Shown here in pieces: positions 23,500 through 30,001 of a stretch of DNA of 37,270 nt (position 1 is its first letter; each line of letters opens with the position of its first letter). The position numbers and the translations under genes are program-made. Below the pieces are notes generated by a model. It ran no database searches and was not told the origin of the DNA. It worked only from the letters and a program-made list of their open reading frames with translations. The stretch spans positions 1-37,270 of the IMG/VR virus record IMGVR_UViG_3300044620_000180. The stretch is one strand, 5' to 3'. This stretch comes from a virus.

Positions 23500-23660
23500 T
23501 CACCGTCATGGCAGTGCTACTGACTTTCTTTATCGTCATGCCCGTGTTGGCGTTCATGTACTACGACATGTATACCGCAACGCAGGCGGCGGTGGTAGAA
23601 GTAAAGAAGATGAAACAATTACGGCGTGAAATACTGGAAGAAAGGTTATACGGCAAATGA
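23355..23660 (+). CDS. Small single-span membrane protein in overlapping frame
   Basis: The product is up to 101 residues. VPWSLLITVMAVLLTFFIVM and PVLAFMYYDMY form one membrane helix, followed by a charged coiled tail ending EILEERLYGK. Starts at 23355, 23400 (ATG) and 23448 (GTG) are possible; the GTG follows GGGGAG by about 10 nt and would give 70 residues starting MANDKKRDDEDVPW. The frame overlaps the 3' end of the previous gene by 52-145 nt and ends in an ATGA overlap with the endolysin. Placement suggests a lysis accessory protein (holin or antiholin candidate). Confidence 0.7.
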   Translation: MATQKKNSGTKGQNNMDFGSRFRSAVGSGANVANDKKRDDEDVPWSLLITVMAVLLTFFIVMPVLAFMYYDMYTATQAAVVEVKKMKQLRREILEERLYGK

Positions 23661-24277
23661 TTACCGAAGCCCAACTACGTCAGATCATTCCACAGAACAA
23701 GTACGTCGAGTACTGGCACCGGGCGCTTGTGCAACTCTTCCCCGATTACGACATCAATACCCCGAAGCGCATGGCGGCGTTCTTAGCCCAGTGTGCGCAT
23801 GAGTCGGGTGGCTTTTCCAGCATCGTCGAAAACCTTAACTACAAACCTCAGGCGCTGCGGCGTCTGTTTTCTAAATATTTTCCTGACGATGTTACAGCTA
23901 ATCAGTATTGCGCGCGGCCTAACAAACAAGAGGCCATTGCAAATCTTATCTATGCTAACCGCATGGGCAACGGCGATGAGTCTAGCGGGGACGGTTATCG
24001 TTTTCGCGGCCGCGGCCTTATCCAGCTCACTGGTCGGTCAAATTATCAGGCATTCGCTGACAGCCTGGAGATGAACATCAACGACGTGCCGGAGTACTTG
24101 GGCACGTTCGAGGGAGCAGCGCAATCGGCCTGCTGGTTCTGGGAGACGAACAACCTGAACAAGTGGGCAGACGCGGGCGACATCAAGGAGCTGACCCGAC
24201 GCATCAACGGTGGCTACATTGGACTAGACGACAGGATCAAACACTATGATCACGCGCTTCATATTTTTGGTGCTTAG
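23657..24277 (+). CDS. Endolysin, glycoside hydrolase 19 (chitinase-like)
   Basis: The product has 206 residues. It cuts peptidoglycan glycan strands at lysis. FLAQCAHESGGFSSIVENLN contains the catalytic Glu49 and the second acid Glu58. GYRFRGRGLIQLTGRSNYQA and WFWETNNLN are the other GH19 signatures. There is no signal peptide or membrane segment, so it needs a holin for export. It overlaps the upstream membrane protein (ATGA) and the downstream lipoprotein gene by 32 nt. Length is normal for single-domain GH19 endolysins. Confidence 0.94.
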   Translation: MITEAQLRQIIPQNKYVEYWHRALVQLFPDYDINTPKRMAAFLAQCAHESGGFSSIVENLNYKPQALRRLFSKYFPDDVTANQYCARPNKQEAIANLIYANRMGNGDESSGDGYRFRGRGLIQLTGRSNYQAFADSLEMNINDVPEYLGTFEGAAQSACWFWETNNLNKWADAGDIKELTRRINGGYIGLDDRIKHYDHALHIFGA

Positions 24278-24449
24278 TATTGCAGGCATCGTTTGGCTGG
24301 TCGGCTGCGAAGACAGATTCAGATACCCGTGCCAGGACAACAAAAACTGGAACAGGCCCGAATGCCAGCGCCCGACTTGCGCTGTGACCGGCACCTGCCC
24401 AGATCAGCTAGTGCCCGCGTCTGACTTCAAGCCGGAGGAACAAAAATGA
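24246..24449 (+). CDS. Small lipoprotein
   Basis: The product has 67 residues. A signal sequence (FIFLVLSIAGIVWLVGC) ends in the lipobox LVGC with Cys21 to be lipidated. The mature part has four Cys (RYPCQDNKNWNRPECQRPTC, then TCP), so disulphides are likely. Similar short lipoproteins with RYPCQD-x-NW-x-PEC recur in phage lysis regions. It starts inside the endolysin gene and overlaps the holin candidate by 4 nt. The function is unknown; envelope action is inferred. Confidence 0.82.
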   Translation: MITRFIFLVLSIAGIVWLVGCEDRFRYPCQDNKNWNRPECQRPTCAVTGTCPDQLVPASDFKPEEQK

Positions 24450-24880
24450 AATGGACACCTGATCTAATCGACAGCGTTATCAAGCTAATCATTGGCGCCA
24501 CCTTCTGTCTGGTGCTGTTAATGATGTCTAGCTTGGCCATGTATTCGGTCGTCTTCGTGACGCAGCCGATGGTGGGTATCGCGCCAGCAGATAAGCAGTT
24601 CTTCATGCTGCTCTCCGACATGTCGAAATACATACTAGGTGCTCTGGCAACATTACTTGCCATCAAAGGCAAAGATGGCGTCGCCAAATTGATCGACCCA
24701 CCGCCTGGCGTATCCAAGGCCAGCGACTGGACCGATCCGCAGCCGCCAGCACCTAAGTCACCGTCACCGACACATGCGCCGGTGCAGCGCATCGAACCGC
24801 AGCTCGCCGCCGCGCCTGTCGTCACCGGTTTCGGCGGCAAGGCAGCGCCTCCCCCAGCACCTCAACCTGAGATTGAATAG
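24446..24880 (+). CDS. Holin candidate with Pro-rich tail
   Basis: The product has 144 residues. The first membrane span is about 12-39 (LIIGATFCLVLLMMSSLAMY region) and a second, shorter one about 58-74 (YILGALATLLAIKG). A long Pro/Ala-rich cytosolic or periplasmic tail follows (DPQPPAPKSPSPTHAPVQ). Two spans next to an endolysin and before the spanins fit a class II-like holin that times lysis. A GGAGG site precedes the ATG. The tail is unusual for a holin, so other membrane roles remain possible. Confidence 0.68.
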   Translation: MKWTPDLIDSVIKLIIGATFCLVLLMMSSLAMYSVVFVTQPMVGIAPADKQFFMLLSDMSKYILGALATLLAIKGKDGVAKLIDPPPGVSKASDWTDPQPPAPKSPSPTHAPVQRIEPQLAAAPVVTGFGGKAAPPPAPQPEIE

Positions 24881-24889
24881 GAGATCGTC

Positions 24890-25057
24890 ATGAAAAAACT
24901 CGTTGCACTTATTGCGTTTGTGCCGATGGTGGCGTTTGCCGGCGGCGAGATGAAGAAAGTCTGCCGTGTCGAGAAGGTCAAGGGTAAGGATACGGAGGTC
25001 TGCAAGACGATCAAGGTCCATAAGAAGCTCGAAGGCACTAAGGTACCGCCGAAATGA
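24890..25057 (+). CDS. Small secreted protein
   Basis: The product has 55 residues. MKKLVALIAFVPMVAFAGG is a classical signal peptide with a cleavage site after AFA (residue 17). The mature part of about 38 residues is Lys-rich and has two Cys (Cys25, Cys38) able to form a disulphide. It has an AGGAG site, and its stop overlaps the spanin ATG (ATGA). It would act in the periplasm during lysis; the function is unknown. Confidence 0.8.
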   Translation: MKKLVALIAFVPMVAFAGGEMKKVCRVEKVKGKDTEVCKTIKVHKKLEGTKVPPK

Positions 25058-25548
25058 ACCCCTATTTTCTTGCTGGCGCCGTTATCGCGGTGGTCGTTGC
25101 GGGCGGCGCTGGCTACGTCAAGGGGACGTCGCACGGCAAGATGGTCGTGCAGGCCGAGTGGGACGCCGAGCGCATCAAGCAGCAGGAGGCGCACGCCAAG
25201 GCCGTGCAGGAGTCGATTGAGAAACAGCAGGCGCTTCAGGCGGACGCTGATCAACTAAGACAGGAGAAAGACCGTGAAACGCGTGATTTGCTTGCTAGGA
25301 ATGCCGCTCTTAATAACAGCCTGCGCAACCGCCCCCAGCGCCCGGTCGTACAAGCCGGTGCCGTGCCCGGTGCCGCCGGTGCTGGATCAGGCGGTTGTAC
25401 CCCAGGAGAGCTTTACCGAGAGGATAGCGAAGTGGTTGTCGGACTCGCCAGAGAAGCCGACGAAATCCGACTCGCCCTCAAGCAGTGCTACGCCCAGTAC
25501 GAAGCGGTCCGGCTCAAACTAAGCGCCGGCGCAACTGCTGGCAAATAA
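25054..25548 (+). CDS. Rz: i-spanin (Rz-like)
   Basis: The product has 164 residues. An N-terminal membrane anchor (YFLAGAVIAVVVAGGAGYVKG) leads to a long periplasmic coiled coil (about 35-90: Gln/Ala/Glu-rich). The C-terminal half contains two Cys (GGCTPGELYRED and LKQCYAQYEA). It spans the periplasm with the o-spanin to fuse inner and outer membranes. The o-spanin gene is wholly embedded in another frame, the classic Rz/Rz1 arrangement. It is the last gene of the late block and overlaps the convergent gene at 25514 tail-to-tail by 35 nt. Confidence 0.92.
   Translation: MNPYFLAGAVIAVVVAGGAGYVKGTSHGKMVVQAEWDAERIKQQEAHAKAVQESIEKQQALQADADQLRQEKDRETRDLLARNAALNNSLRNRPQRPVVQAGAVPGAAGAGSGGCTPGELYREDSEVVVGLAREADEIRLALKQCYAQYEAVRLKLSAGATAGK
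25274..25522 (+). CDS. Rz1: o-spanin lipoprotein (Rz1-like), nested in Rz
   Basis: The product has 82 residues. The start is GTG with AGGAG about 8 nt before it. MKRVICLLGMPLLITAC is a lipoprotein signal with lipobox LITAC (Cys17). The mature part is Pro-rich (YKPVPCPVPPVLDQAVVP), typical of Rz1 proteins anchored in the outer membrane. It lies entirely inside the i-spanin gene in a different frame. Confidence 0.9.
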   Translation: MKRVICLLGMPLLITACATAPSARSYKPVPCPVPPVLDQAVVPQESFTERIAKWLSDSPEKPTKSDSPSSSATPSTKRSGSN

Positions 25549-25696
25549 CGCGGTCACGCGTCGTCATCCAGATCGTCGTGTCCTTCGTCGTGCATTCTGC
25601 AGGCGACGGGCCACGCGGTTCTGGAAGACCAATAGCTAAGAAAGCGAACGTCGCGATTGCGATCGCCGCGTAGTACACCACCACAAGGTCTTTCAT
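25514..25696 (-). CDS. Small membrane protein, end of leftward block A
   Basis: The product has 60 residues. A hydrophobic stretch at the N-terminus (VVVYYAAIAIATFAFLAIGL) is one membrane span, followed by a basic tail with two Cys. Its ATG overlaps the upstream stop (ATGA), which supports it as real. It converges on the i-spanin gene, overlapping by 35 nt. No family is recognised. A GGGAG lies about 11 nt upstream. Confidence 0.65.
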   Translation of the reverse strand: MKDLVVVYYAAIAIATFAFLAIGLPEPRGPSPAECTTKDTTIWMTTRDRVICQQLRRRLV

Positions 25697-25908
25697 ATCC
25701 GTAGCAGTCTCCCTAAGAGCTTGGTGATAGACGACTCTTTATAGGGTTTCGTCCCCAGCACCACGTCTTGCATGAACCGCTCTTCAGGCGTCGACGCGCG
25801 CTGAAACAGCGGTGGATCGTAGAACACGCCGATCCGTACCTTGCCGGTGTCATACGGCGCCGGTTTGATCACAACATTGTCTTGAATGAATCTTCCTTTA
25901 TGTAGCAT
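25693..25908 (-). CDS. Small basic protein, unknown
   Basis: The product has 71 residues starting MLHKGRFIQDNVVIKPAPYD. AGGAG 8 nt before ATG 25908 decides this start over 25929 and 25947. It shows no membrane segment. VVIKPAPYDTGKVRIGVFYD suggests beta strands, and the C-terminus is a basic helix (SITKLLGRLLRI). It overlaps the zinc-ribbon gene by 11 nt and the next gene by 4 nt. The function is unknown. Confidence 0.75.
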   Translation of the reverse strand: MLHKGRFIQDNVVIKPAPYDTGKVRIGVFYDPPLFQRASTPEERFMQDVVLGTKPYKESSITKLLGRLLRI

Positions 25909-26143
25909 CGGTTTTTCTCCTATCTTCATTTGCCCGGCGAACGTCAACCTCTTTCTTTTTTATTAACGCCGCCTCCTCTTTAGTATAAACCGGCTCCGCG
26001 CCGTTGGCCGTTGCTTTCAGCCACACCTCGGCCGTGTAGGCATTAAACTTGCATTCCTTGCACTTGCGCTGGCGGCGCAGCCCGCCGGCCATGTTGATTA
26101 CATTGACAACATACGTCCGTTCCCCGCACTGCATACATTTCAT
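25898..26143 (-). CDS. Zinc-ribbon protein
   Basis: The product has 81 residues. MKCMQCGERTYVVNV and QRKCKECKFNAYTAEVW give a CxxC...CxxC ribbon (Cys3, Cys6, Cys28, Cys31) similar to the start of NrdR, but the DSR and FTTFE motifs of NrdR are missing. The rest is charged and helical (about 50-81). It may bind nucleic acid or RNA polymerase. ATGA overlap with the upstream gene. It is one of two zinc ribbons in this block. Confidence 0.82.
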   Translation of the reverse strand: MKCMQCGERTYVVNVINMAGGLRRQRKCKECKFNAYTAEVWLKATANGAEPVYTKEEAALIKKKEVDVRRANEDRRKTDAT

Positions 26144-26340
26144 GGTCGTACCGCCTTGGCCATGATCTCGATCCGCTCCCGTGCGTCACGCAGAGCGCAG
26201 TAGCGTTGGTGCAGGCGCTGCAAAATGGAGCTGCGGCGCTCATGTATGGATTCGTGCGTCAGTAGCGCGAAGACCTCTTCCTCCGTCATGGACGGCAGGC
26301 GGTCGTTAAGCGCGCGCCAGCTTAGATGTTTCGTTTGCAA
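26140..26340 (-). CDS. Small helical phage protein, probable TTG start
   Basis: The product has 66 residues. SMTEEEVFALLTHESIHERR and SILQRLHQRYCALRDARERI are familiar from small conserved phage proteins with two helices; no function is known. TTG at 26340 follows GAGG by 6 nt and is preferred; ATG 26289 has no ribosome site. It overlaps the previous gene by 35 nt and the zinc-ribbon gene by 4 nt. Confidence 0.75.
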   Translation of the reverse strand: MQTKHLSWRALNDRLPSMTEEEVFALLTHESIHERRSSILQRLHQRYCALRDARERIEIMAKAVRP

Positions 26341-26476
26341 TTTTGGCCTCTAATCGGTCTAGTTTCTGACTTGTTCGGAGCAACGCCCGAGACGCTTGGT
26401 TGTACTCTTTCGTGCGCTGGCGGTATTCTGCCCGCACGGCCTTGTGCTGCGCTTTCCAGTAGTCCAGGCGCTTCAT
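26306..26476 (-). CDS. Small coiled-coil protein
   Basis: The product has 56 residues beginning MKRLDYWKAQHKAVRAEYRQ. It is basic and helical throughout, with heptad-like Leu spacing in LLRTSQKLDRLEAKIANE. GGAGG lies 6 nt before the ATG, and the ATG overlaps the upstream stop (ATGA). It is shorter than many gene callers accept. The function is unknown; charge and helix suggest a binding partner role. Confidence 0.8.
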   Translation of the reverse strand: MKRLDYWKAQHKAVRAEYRQRTKEYNQASRALLRTSQKLDRLEAKIANETSKLARA

Positions 26477-26775
26477 CGATCACCTCCCACTTTAAGTTGT
26501 GCCCCTGTCGCGGGCGTCTGCATGAATAGCGCCTTGGGCATAACGCGCTTCTCGCCGTCTTGCATGTCAATGTAGACCAGCCCCTGCGACTCCGACCAGC
26601 AGCCGTAGGTCGCCCGGTGCTGCCAGTCCACCTCGAACATCATGTGCCGATCCCAGCACGACCCACGGCGCTCGTAGGTCAGCACGGTGCGCAGGCCGAC
26701 GCCGTTCGTGTAGGTCATATTGTTCGGGTTAGCGAAAGCCGGCGCGGCCAGCAGTAGTAAAAGTAGGTATCTCAT
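26473..26775 (-). CDS. Secreted periplasmic protein, unknown
   Basis: The product has 100 residues. MRYLLLLLLAAPAFANPNN is a signal peptide with likely cleavage after AFA (residue 15). The mature part is beta-rich with two Cys (GSCWDRHMMFEVDW and TYGCWSESQGLVYID), probably a disulphide. The start is set by GGAGG 7 nt upstream and an overlap with the helicase stop. A secreted protein inside a replication/early-type operon is odd; changing the host envelope (for instance to block superinfection) would be one explanation. Confidence 0.82.
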   Translation of the reverse strand: MRYLLLLLLAAPAFANPNNMTYTNGVGLRTVLTYERRGSCWDRHMMFEVDWQHRATYGCWSESQGLVYIDMQDGEKRVMPKALFMQTPATGAQLKVGGDR

Positions 26776-28109
26776 TTCAATGCCTCCAATGCGATGTCTG
26801 AGATGGCTCGTTTGTCGTGCAGGGCGGCCCAGATTTTCTCGTCGACCGTTCTCTGTGCCATAAGGATATACACCCATACCTCTCGCAGTTGCCCGGAACG
26901 ATGCAGACGTCCGACGGTCTGCTCGTACAGCTCCAAGGACCACGGTAGGGATATAAAAGCAATGCAGCTTCCTCCGTACTGTAGGTTGAGTCCGTGTCCC
27001 GCGCTTTTCGGGTGAATGGCCATAAGCTCGACCAACCCCTTATTCCAACGCTCCACCGCGTCCACGTCATCCAATGTCTGAACCTGTGGATAGCGCCTTT
27101 TAATCTCTGCAAGCTCTTCTTCAAACTGGTAAACCAGGATCGTATTGGCATGTTGGTTTTCCTCCAAAAGGTCATGCAATAAATCGAACTTGTGACTGCT
27201 GAACCAAACCGCTTTCTTGGTGACGGTGAACTTGCCGGGCATGACGCTGGCGAGTTTCGTCGTGTCGTAAACAAAACCCGATGCCATCTGCTGGAGCTTG
27301 TTAGTCACCACGGCCGCGTTAGCCGCCACCGCCTGGGCGTCAGGAAAGTCCACCACGAAGTCGCGCTTCATCGTCTCATATGGCTGACGATCGTCGATAT
27401 CGCAGCGCAGCTCGACAACATGACACGGCGGCAGTTTGTCCTTGTAGTCGCCCGGCTCCAGTAGGAACGTCGCCGGCTTAATGCGTCGCATGACCTGTTC
27501 CAGCGAGCCCTTGCGCGGCGCCCAGTCGCCGAAATCGCGATTGGTGCAAACGAAGTACTGCTGCATGAACGCGCCCTTCGCACGGCCGAGTAACTTCTCA
27601 TCGACGATCTTGCACTGACCGAAGACGTCCTCCAGACCATTACTGGTGAACGACCCGGTCAAGCCCCAGCGCACTGGGAATTGTTCGATCACACGCTGCA
27701 ACGCCTTGAAGCGTTTGCCTGATGGGTTCTTGAGCTTGGTCAGCTCGTCGAACACGATCGCATCAAAGCCGGTCAAGTTTTGCCCGATCAACCACTGGAT
27801 GTTGTCGTAGTTGATCACGACGACGTCATAGCTGGCGTCAGACAATATCTTCTGGCGTTCGGCAGACGTGCCGATGGCCACACCAAGCTTTAACGTCGAC
27901 CACTTCGGCGCCTCGACCGGCCAGACGCTGGTGCAGACGCGCTTGGGTGCGAGGACAAGGAACCGGTGCGCAATCTTGTCTGCAATGATGTCGCCCATTG
28001 CGGTCAACGTGATCGCGGTCTTGCCGGCGCCCACGGGCGCCAACACCAACGCGCGGTCGTTCTCGTACAAGAAGTCGGCGGCCTCTTCCTGGTAAGGTCT
28101 AAGTTGCAT
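26772..28109 (-). CDS. SNF2-type superfamily 2 helicase/translocase
   Basis: The product has 445 residues. Motif I is APVGAGKT (24-31), motif II VFDELT (119-124, DELT instead of DEAH), motif III LTGSFTSNG, motif V SAGHGLNLQYGG and motif VI QTVGRLHRSGQ. This is the SNF2-like layout: RPYQEEA at residues 4-10 is the Q-motif region and there are two RecA lobes. It would use ATP to move on dsDNA, displacing proteins or migrating branches. Phages often encode such a helicase near a VRR-NUC nuclease, as here. It starts within the NrdR-like gene (11-nt overlap). Confidence 0.92.
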   Translation of the reverse strand: MQLRPYQEEAADFLYENDRALVLAPVGAGKTAITLTAMGDIIADKIAHRFLVLAPKRVCTSVWPVEAPKWSTLKLGVAIGTSAERQKILSDASYDVVVINYDNIQWLIGQNLTGFDAIVFDELTKLKNPSGKRFKALQRVIEQFPVRWGLTGSFTSNGLEDVFGQCKIVDEKLLGRAKGAFMQQYFVCTNRDFGDWAPRKGSLEQVMRRIKPATFLLEPGDYKDKLPPCHVVELRCDIDDRQPYETMKRDFVVDFPDAQAVAANAAVVTNKLQQMASGFVYDTTKLASVMPGKFTVTKKAVWFSSHKFDLLHDLLEENQHANTILVYQFEEELAEIKRRYPQVQTLDDVDAVERWNKGLVELMAIHPKSAGHGLNLQYGGSCIAFISLPWSLELYEQTVGRLHRSGQLREVWVYILMAQRTVDEKIWAALHDKRAISDIALEALK

Positions 28110-28317
28110 CTTTGCCCCACCTGTTAGCTTGTTTTCGCATTTCCGCCATGTGTTCCGGCGTTCGGCGGCCTGCGGCTACTTCGCCGGTATCTACAACTTT
28201 TTCGTGCGTTGTAAAACGTAGGTTGCAACTATCGCAAATGTGCCGCCGCCTAACGTGCGATTTAAGTTGTCGGGTGTCCATCACCGTTGACCGAGAATTA
28301 CAATTAGGACATTTCAT
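28099..28317 (-). CDS. NrdR-like zinc-ribbon protein lacking ATP-cone
   Basis: The product has 72 residues. MKCPNCNSRSTVMDTRQLKS and RRRHICDSCNLRFTTHEKV closely resemble the N-terminal zinc ribbon of the ribonucleotide reductase repressor NrdR (CPxC, then D-x-R, RRR, CxxC, RFTTxE). The ATP-cone domain that follows in NrdR is missing; a charged tail takes its place. It may bind host or phage operators. The start at 28317 uses an ATGA overlap; the longer frame from 28350 lies within the previous gene. No nrd genes are in the phage. Confidence 0.85.
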   Translation of the reverse strand: MKCPNCNSRSTVMDTRQLKSHVRRRHICDSCNLRFTTHEKVVDTGEVAAGRRTPEHMAEMRKQANRWGKDAT

Positions 28318-28526
28318 TTGCACAGCTCTTTGATTGTCTTGATCGGCCAACCTGTCGCGTCGTGAATGCGCAGGATGACGTGCGCGCAGATTGGACGGTA
28401 ACGCGCGCGGTAACGGCTAAGATTCGCTGGCGGCATCTTCAATGCGCGCGCTAATGCTGCGTCGTTCTTAAACTTGTAAATCTCTATGATTCTGTCGAAC
28501 AACGGGTGAGGTAGGCGAGGCGCCAT
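28314..28526 (-). CDS. Small helix-turn-helix protein
   Basis: The product has 70 residues. FKNDAALARALKMPPANLSR fits a Cro/cI-type helix-turn-helix (about 18-42), followed by a helix with PICAHVILRIHDATGWPIKT. AGGAG about 9 nt upstream supports ATG 28526, even though this overlaps the nuclease gene by 43 nt. Its promoter-proximal position suggests a regulator of the divergent pair of promoters. An antirepressor or adaptor role is possible. Confidence 0.85.
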   Translation of the reverse strand: MAPRLPHPLFDRIIEIYKFKNDAALARALKMPPANLSRYRARYRPICAHVILRIHDATGWPIKTIKELCK

Positions 28527-28783
28527 TCATCAATCTCCTGTTTATTAATTAGTAACGCGTAGCGTTGTTGTAGTTTGATTACTTCGTCGCGAAACAATGC
28601 TTGCAAAGGTGCTAACCGTCCGCCCTTGGGCCGCTTCAATTCGATGAACCACGTCTCGCCGTTCGGCAGGCACACGATCCGATCAGCAACCCCGCGCTGG
28701 TTGGGCGACTTGAATTTCCATGCGCGGCCGCCCAAGGTTTCCACCGTCCACACCAAATAATTTTCGACTTCAGATTCGCGCAT
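28484..28783 (-). CDS. VRR-NUC domain nuclease
   Basis: The product has 99 residues, a stand-alone PD-(D/E)XK nuclease. Glu4/Glu7 lie in the first helix; the core is GVADRIVCLPNGETWFIELK with Asp34 and the E-x-K of IELK (about 48-50), then PKGGRLAPLQ. Phage VRR-NUC proteins cut flaps or Holliday junctions. The first gene of block A: its ATG at 28783 has no ribosome site and coincides with the predicted transcription start, so the mRNA may be leaderless. Pairing with the SNF2 helicase suggests processing of branched DNA. Confidence 0.9.
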   Translation of the reverse strand: MRESEVENYLVWTVETLGGRAWKFKSPNQRGVADRIVCLPNGETWFIELKRPKGGRLAPLQALFRDEVIKLQQRYALLINKQEIDEWRLAYLTRCSTES

Positions 28784-28789
28784 GTCCGA

Positions 28790-28818
28790 AATATAAGGGC
28801 TAAAAAAGTATTTGACAA
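28790..28818 (-). promoter_or_regulatory. Leftward promoter of block A
   Basis: On the minus strand TTGTCA (28813-28818) and TATATT (28790-28795) are separated by 17 nt; each matches consensus at 5/6. The predicted start is 28783, the first base of the VRR-NUC ATG. The -35 box overlaps that of the rightward promoter by five bases. Confidence 0.75.
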
Positions 28819-28840
28819 GGATTATTTGCGGCGGTACAGT
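28812..28840 (+). promoter_or_regulatory. Rightward promoter of replication block B
   Basis: A perfect TTGACA (28812-28817), a 17-nt spacer and TACAGT (28835-28840, 4/6). The predicted start is near 28847, 22 nt before the GTG at 28869. GGTACAGT is repeated at the -10 (28833-28840) and over the start codon region (28863-28870). Confidence 0.75.
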
Positions 28841-28868
28841 CGAGGCTCAAACAGTAAACGGAGGTACA

Positions 28869-29990
28869 GTGAACCATTCCAACATCGTCGGCGGCAGCAC
28901 CGCCAAGCGCGTTATCAACTGCCCAGCGTCGGTGAAGCTGGTGCAACAGATGCCGCCGCGTCCGTCTTCTGAACACGCCGACCGTGGTACGCTCCTGCAC
29001 AATGTGATTGCTGAATTACTGGAGTTCGACAAGCCGCCCGCGCAGTGTCTGGGCGCCAAGTACAACGATCAGGTTCTCACGCAGGAGTTGCTCGATGAGA
29101 AAATTATTCCCGCTCTCGCGGCCCTCGATGTCATTGATCCGGGCAAGCGAATGGAGTACATGGTGGAGACGCGTGTGGGCTTTGGTGATTTTCTCCCTGG
29201 TGTCTTTGGCAGCACTGACTTACTTGGGCGTCAGGACTCACGCGCCATCGTTCTTGATTGGAAATTTGGCGATGGTGTACTTGTGGATGCTGTGGAAAAC
29301 GATCAGCTCATGTTTTACGCTGCCGCCGCCATGCGAACCGAAGCGTCGAAGTGGGTTTTCGAGGACGCCGATGAGATTGAACTCATCATCGTACAGCCAC
29401 CAGAAATCCGGCGCTGGACTACTACTAAGGCACGGATTCTTTCTTTTGAACAAGAACTCGCAAAAGCGGTAAAGCGTGCGCAGCAAGACGGCGCGCCGAT
29501 GCAGACGGGCGAGCATTGCCGCTGGTGCGCAGCGAAACCGATCTGCCCACAGATGAACGGCGCAGTCGACCGCGCAGTGCATCAGCAGATCGTCAATCTC
29601 GATAAAGAACAGCTCGCAGCCTACCTCGAGAAGGCCGATGTGTTGGAGGATTGGATTAAAGACCTTCGGGCGCTGGCGTTTCAAGTGTTAGAATCAGGCG
29701 CAGAAGTCCCAGGCTACAAGTTGGTTCCAAAACGCGGTACGCGGCAGTGGGCAAGTGAAGGCGCTGTCGAAGCGTGGGCGGATGTGAACGGAATCACCGA
29801 CGCGTATGAGACGAAATTAAAGTCGCCTGCGCAGATGGAAAAAGTGCTGAAGAAGCACGGCAAAGAATTACCCAGCGATCTCGTCATCACGGTATCGTCA
29901 GGTAGTACGTTGGCACCGGAGTCTGATCCGAGGCCAGCGGTGTTACAAATCGGGAAGCAGTTGACTGCGGCCCTTTCTAAACTCCAATAA
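28869..29990 (+). CDS. Cas4-like PD-(D/E)XK nuclease (DUF2800 type)
   Basis: The product has 373 residues from GTG at 28869, with GGAGG 4 nt upstream. A frame from TTG 28812 runs through the promoter and is rejected. NIVGGSTAKRVINCPASV is the typical start. GTLLHNVIAELLE, GVFGSTDLLGRQDSRAIVLD and WKFGDGVLVDAVENDQLMFY carry the metal-binding acids and the Lys of the nuclease. HCRWCAAKPICPQ is the C-terminal Cys cluster as in Cas4/AddB-like proteins. It probably acts as an exonuclease in phage recombination or replication. It starts the replication operon. Confidence 0.87.
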   Translation: MNHSNIVGGSTAKRVINCPASVKLVQQMPPRPSSEHADRGTLLHNVIAELLEFDKPPAQCLGAKYNDQVLTQELLDEKIIPALAALDVIDPGKRMEYMVETRVGFGDFLPGVFGSTDLLGRQDSRAIVLDWKFGDGVLVDAVENDQLMFYAAAAMRTEASKWVFEDADEIELIIVQPPEIRRWTTTKARILSFEQELAKAVKRAQQDGAPMQTGEHCRWCAAKPICPQMNGAVDRAVHQQIVNLDKEQLAAYLEKADVLEDWIKDLRALAFQVLESGAEVPGYKLVPKRGTRQWASEGAVEAWADVNGITDAYETKLKSPAQMEKVLKKHGKELPSDLVITVSSGSTLAPESDPRPAVLQIGKQLTAALSKLQ

Positions 29991-30001
29991 AGGAAACTAT
30001 C

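Noticed and set aside
28812-28868. N-terminal extension of the Cas4-like nuclease from TTG 28812
   Set aside because: The extra 19 codons are the promoter itself; GTG 28869 has GGAGG upstream and the family-typical start.
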